The notes under the pieces were generated by a model. The model saw only the letters and a list, made by a program, of their open reading frames with translations, made no database searches and was not told where the DNA came from. Positions 60,925-64,000 of a DNA stretch of 64,000 nt are shown here, piece after piece. Both the position numbers and the translations under genes were made by a program. How positions within the stretch are numbered: position 1 is the stretch's first letter; every line of letters begins with the position of its first letter. The stretch comes from Mangifera indica (lineage: Eukaryota > Streptophyta > Magnoliopsida > Sapindales > Anacardiaceae). The stretch spans positions 248,001 through 312,000 of the forward strand of contig NW_025401114.1 of assembly GCF_011075055.1 (NCBI RefSeq), given 5' to 3'.

Positions 60925-61855
60925 ATAAAGATTACAAGTGGACAAAATTTGGTTACTGGTAACAAATCGCATCTCAAACAATGTTTTAACAATCAGATCT
61001 AACCTTGGTCTAAGCGTGAATTTAGTCCAAATCAATCTTGTTTTGACTAGTAATATCAACATTAGTTAGCCATTAGAGTCCAATCCAGATCAAGTCCTGA
61101 CCGTTGTAGAGGTGGAGACAAAATTAGAAATAATAAGAGAAATCAATTATACATTAAGGGGGTGTTTAGTTTGGGTAATATTTAATTACTAAAATAGAAA
61201 TATTACCTTGAAGATAGATTACTTAGAAGATTATTGGGTATAAATGATTACTATGTTTGATAAAATTTGATAGGTATAAATAATTATTGTGTTTGGTTAA
61301 AGGTAATAAAAGATTACTAATAAAATATTTTACTTAAATGCCCTTGAATATAATTATTTTTAAATATTTTTTATATTATTTGTCATATTAATTAAAAATA
61401 AATTTATTTTTATCTCAAAAAATTAATAAATAATAATTTTTCTATAATAAACTTAAGATTACCCTAATAATCTTTAAATACCTAAGGTGAAGGTGGTAAT
61501 CAGATTACCACCTATATTACCTGTCATGTCAGTATTGGTAATAGAAGATTACTATAATCTTTTATTACTGATAAACTAAACAAAGAAATAAAAGATAAAT
61601 TACCAAGATAATCTTAAAAACCTTTAACCAAATGCACTCAAAAGTCAATTGAGGTGATTTGTGTACAAGGCTTGTGCATGTGGTCATAGGGTGTACTATC
61701 AATCAATAAGGGTGACAAGACAAAATGTGTAGGTATGCACTCAAGAACTTTAACAACATTTTCCTCTCTTGATCTCACCCGACAACAAAACTATGTTTCT
61801 TAGCTTGATAGAATTAGGAAAATTCAACGAAGTCACAATTATTTTTTTTTTTTGA
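60925..61855 (-). repeat. Right arm of the long inverted repeat
   Basis: Inverse of 57842-58245, split by a MITE at about 61158-61642. Homology to the left arm resumes on both sides of the MITE, so the MITE inserted after the duplication or is absent from the left copy. The arms enclose about 2.7 kb that includes the hAT element at 59173-60310. Confidence 0.7.
61158..61642. mobile_element. Probable Tourist-like (PIF/Harbinger) MITE
   Basis: The left end GGGGGTGTTTAGTTTGGGTAA is a characteristic Tourist-type terminus, and the right end carries the inverse in diverged form (CCTTTAACCAAATGCACTC). The interior is AT-rich with inverted GTAATAAAAGATTAC motifs. A TTA/TAA duplication is suggested at the left only. 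Confidence 0.55.
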
Positions 61856-61859
61856 TAAT

Positions 61860-63580
61860 AGGAAATCTCACCTGAGTTAGAGCATCATTTTTATAAAAAC
61901 CAATCAATTAAATTAGATAGGATAAATCTCAGATCTAATAATCAATCTTATAATTATTAAATCAAGTAAGTCAAAAATTTGATTTTAACATGTCATCAGA
62001 GAATACTTAAACTTATATTTTTTTGTATATAGAGTTTATCTTTTGTCATTCAAACTATCTTTATTATGAGCATTCTTTTACGGTTATTTTGTTGATTTTG
62101 TTTTGAATTGTGCAGTGAATGGGCAATGAAAATTCAGCGTGATACCAATGCGTATCATGTCACCGGGTCAGCAAAAACAATAATGCTAACACAGCTAATG
62201 AGGATGTGCCACGTAGCAAAAAGTAAACTTGAACTTTAAACGATGCCGTCTTTGGATGTTAATTAAGTGAAAAGCGTATATGGCTAAGCTTAAGTAGACA
62301 CAATTAATATTTGATTTATTTTTTAATCTTCTCCGAAAACTCCTAAGTCCCTTGAATATTGATAAAAGAGATCATTAACTTATGCATGAAGCGACGTGCC
62401 ATGAAATGAGATGACCCAAGCAAACAGGCCTTTTTTTTATTTATTACTTTGTACACAGCATGACTAGACGATCAAAAAAGAAATGCAAGTGGAGTTGCAT
62501 ATTGACGCATCATAAAGATTTACTATCAATCCCCTTATATAGAAAAAAGGCTATTAAAAATGAACAATGACGTGCTCATCTTGAACGTAATTTCCAATTC
62601 AAATCTTTTAGTGGGATTGTTCCCATATATTCCAAAATCTTTAGCCCCAATAAATAAAATTCACCTATGAATGATAAGATGCAAATTTGTTTGGTTTATT
62701 TCACATGTTTAGTGTTGATGTGAAATGAACGGTTTATTTTGTTCTAGTCACTAGCCTCTTTAATGTCTCTCATCTATGTAAAGCATCAAAATGGTCAAAA
62801 TTGAGCGTGATCCCTTATTCAATTTCGATTGATTTTCACGTCAGACAACAGAGATATGATAAAGAGATAGATATTAATAACTTGTATTCAGTAATAAAAA
62901 TATCGAAGACAGAGGGAGAAGGTCATTAATTACGATCGAGAAATTGAAGGTGAAGCAAGGTTGAAACTAAAATTTTTTAGAACAAAATAGTGAGATTGTG
63001 CAAACCCTAAACTTGAGGGAAGAGGAAAAGTCAATTTTTAAACCTGAAAAATTTGATGTTAGAAGAAAAATTATTAATTTTTATAATTAACATAAAAAAA
63101 ATTTTTAAATAAAATATTTAAATGATAATTTTAGTTTCAATCATAATAATCAAAATTAAGTAAACATTTAAATTTAAAAAAATTTACGAATATAACACTA
63201 GGCGGAAATAAGCCTTCTAGCCTACACTCTATACGTCATTAGTAAGTAGTAGGACCAGGTAGGATTATTAAAGAAGCTATAATAAAATCCTTTAATATGG
63301 ATGGGTAGGTTACAGCTAAAAATGGGGCCTGGCTATTGTGTGCTGTAACAATCAGATGCAAGAGGGGAGCAAAATTGAGCTTTCATTAACACAAACTAAA
63401 ATTTGTGGCAAATTCTAAGCTTTAAACTCTTAACACCCATCATCCCAATGGAATTAAATGATCTGCAAATGAGTGCTTGTTCTTTATTGATTTAAGCAAC
63501 CAAGAAGATACTGGCTACAAAATTATTTATTATTTACAAATAAATAATTTTAACTCTTGAAATTCTCTAACCCAAGTCCA
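61860..63580. other. Intergenic DNA with a foldback MITE remnant
   Basis: No gene is recognised. The segment at about 62990-63222 ends in GGCGGAAATAAGCCTTCTAGCC, a diverged right terminus of the foldback family, and includes the family's CAAACCCTAAACTTGAGG motif. The 3' untranslated region of the following minus-strand gene should lie near 63400-63580. Confidence 0.45.
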
Positions 63581-64000
63581 TCAAAATGGTGGAAAACTTT
63601 TGCCCATGCTGTTAACATTACTGGCGAAAAATCCCAGTAAGTCTTGTCTGTATGGCAAATATGATTTCTTCTTGTCGCCCTGTTTGATGGCTCTGTTTTT
63701 CACATAAAATGCTTCGTGTGCCGACACGGGTTTCGTTTTAACGGTGGCTTTGACCTCACTCGTGCTCTCTTTCGCTTTAGAAACAGAAACAGGAGGAGGA
63801 GGAGGATTTGTTTTTGGTTTATTGAGAAAAGCGTACGGGTCTTTTCCGCCGTCGCTGTTGCTTCGTTTAAGCAAATCGCGAAACTTGAACCAACGTTTTG
63901 ATGATCTTGCCGCTGCTGACGATGACGATGAACCGGTTGAGTTGCTCTTTTGGCATCTGTTAGGAGAAGGGCATGATTCGAGTGAGTTGTTTTTGTTTGG
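63581..64000 (-). CDS. DUF1645 family protein, 3' part (runs off the window)
   Basis: The minus strand is open from the window edge at 64000 to a TGA at 63583-63581, giving the last 139 codons. A poly-serine tract (TGSSSSS) leads into [19 protein letters not shown], the conserved core of plant DUF1645 proteins. A proline-rich linker follows, then [30 protein letters not shown], which matches the usual C-terminus of the family (LPYRQ-L-GFF). These are small, often stress-responsive plant proteins without an established biochemical activity. The start codon is outside the window. Confidence 0.82.
   Translation of the reverse strand, partial: PNKNNSLESCPSPNRCQKSNSTGSSSSSAAARSSKRWFKFRDLLKRSNSDGGKDPYAFLNKPKTNPPPPPVSVSKAKESTSEVKATVKTKPVSAHEAFYVKNRAIKQGDKKKSYLPYRQDLLGFFASNVNSMGKSFPPF

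Overview
The window is nuclear DNA of a flowering plant, most likely a eudicot. The evidence is intron-rich genes with GT-AG junctions, AT-rich intergenic DNA, plant-only gene families (KLCR, chloroplast DEG1, beta carbonic anhydrase, LSF1, DUF1645) and many plant-type transposon remains (hAT, Mutator-like foldback elements, solo LTRs). There is no operon structure, CRISPR array, or rRNA or tRNA gene that I can see.

Layout. 1-5.7 kb: intergenic DNA with a Mutator-like foldback MITE and a probable Tourist-like MITE. 6.2-8.4 kb (+): kinesin-light-chain-related TPR protein. 8.9-10 kb: foldback MITE plus a relic of a second GDSL gene. 10.1-11.8 kb (-): intact GDSL esterase/lipase, 375 aa. 12.5-16.5 kb (-): L-aspartate oxidase copy with all exons but two frameshifts. 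16.8-24 kb: transposon block holding two foldback MITEs, a 2.47-kb solo LTR with a perfect 5-bp target duplication, and another foldback MITE. 24.7-29.0 kb (+): 14-exon Tom40/VDAC-like porin. 29.4-34.3 kb (+): 8-exon DEG1 protease. 35-44.8 kb: transposon block with a foldback MITE, a MYB gene relic, a decayed hAT element carrying a nested solo LTR, and a GC-ended non-autonomous hAT element. 45.8-48.1 kb (-): 9-exon chloroplast beta carbonic anhydrase. 50.1-51.8 kb (-): truncated, mutated LSF1 relic. 52.3-54.9 kb: foldback MITEs, one nested in another. 55.4-56.9 kb (+): unrecognised, apparently damaged gene for a plastid-targeted membrane protein. 57-63.2 kb: a long inverted repeat enclosing a complete non-autonomous hAT element. 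63.6-64 kb (-): 3' end of a DUF1645 gene that runs off the window.

The genes do not form a pathway. Several products act in organelles (DEG1 and carbonic anhydrase in plastids, the porin in the mitochondrial outer membrane; aspartate oxidase and LSF1 would be plastidial if functional), but I see no sign that this neighbourhood is functional. The most informative observations are the lesions in the aspartate oxidase and LSF1 copies, the exon-fused GDSL relic, and a family of about thirteen palindromic Mutator-like MITEs or their remains, several with clear 9-bp target duplications. I found no convincing new biological system.
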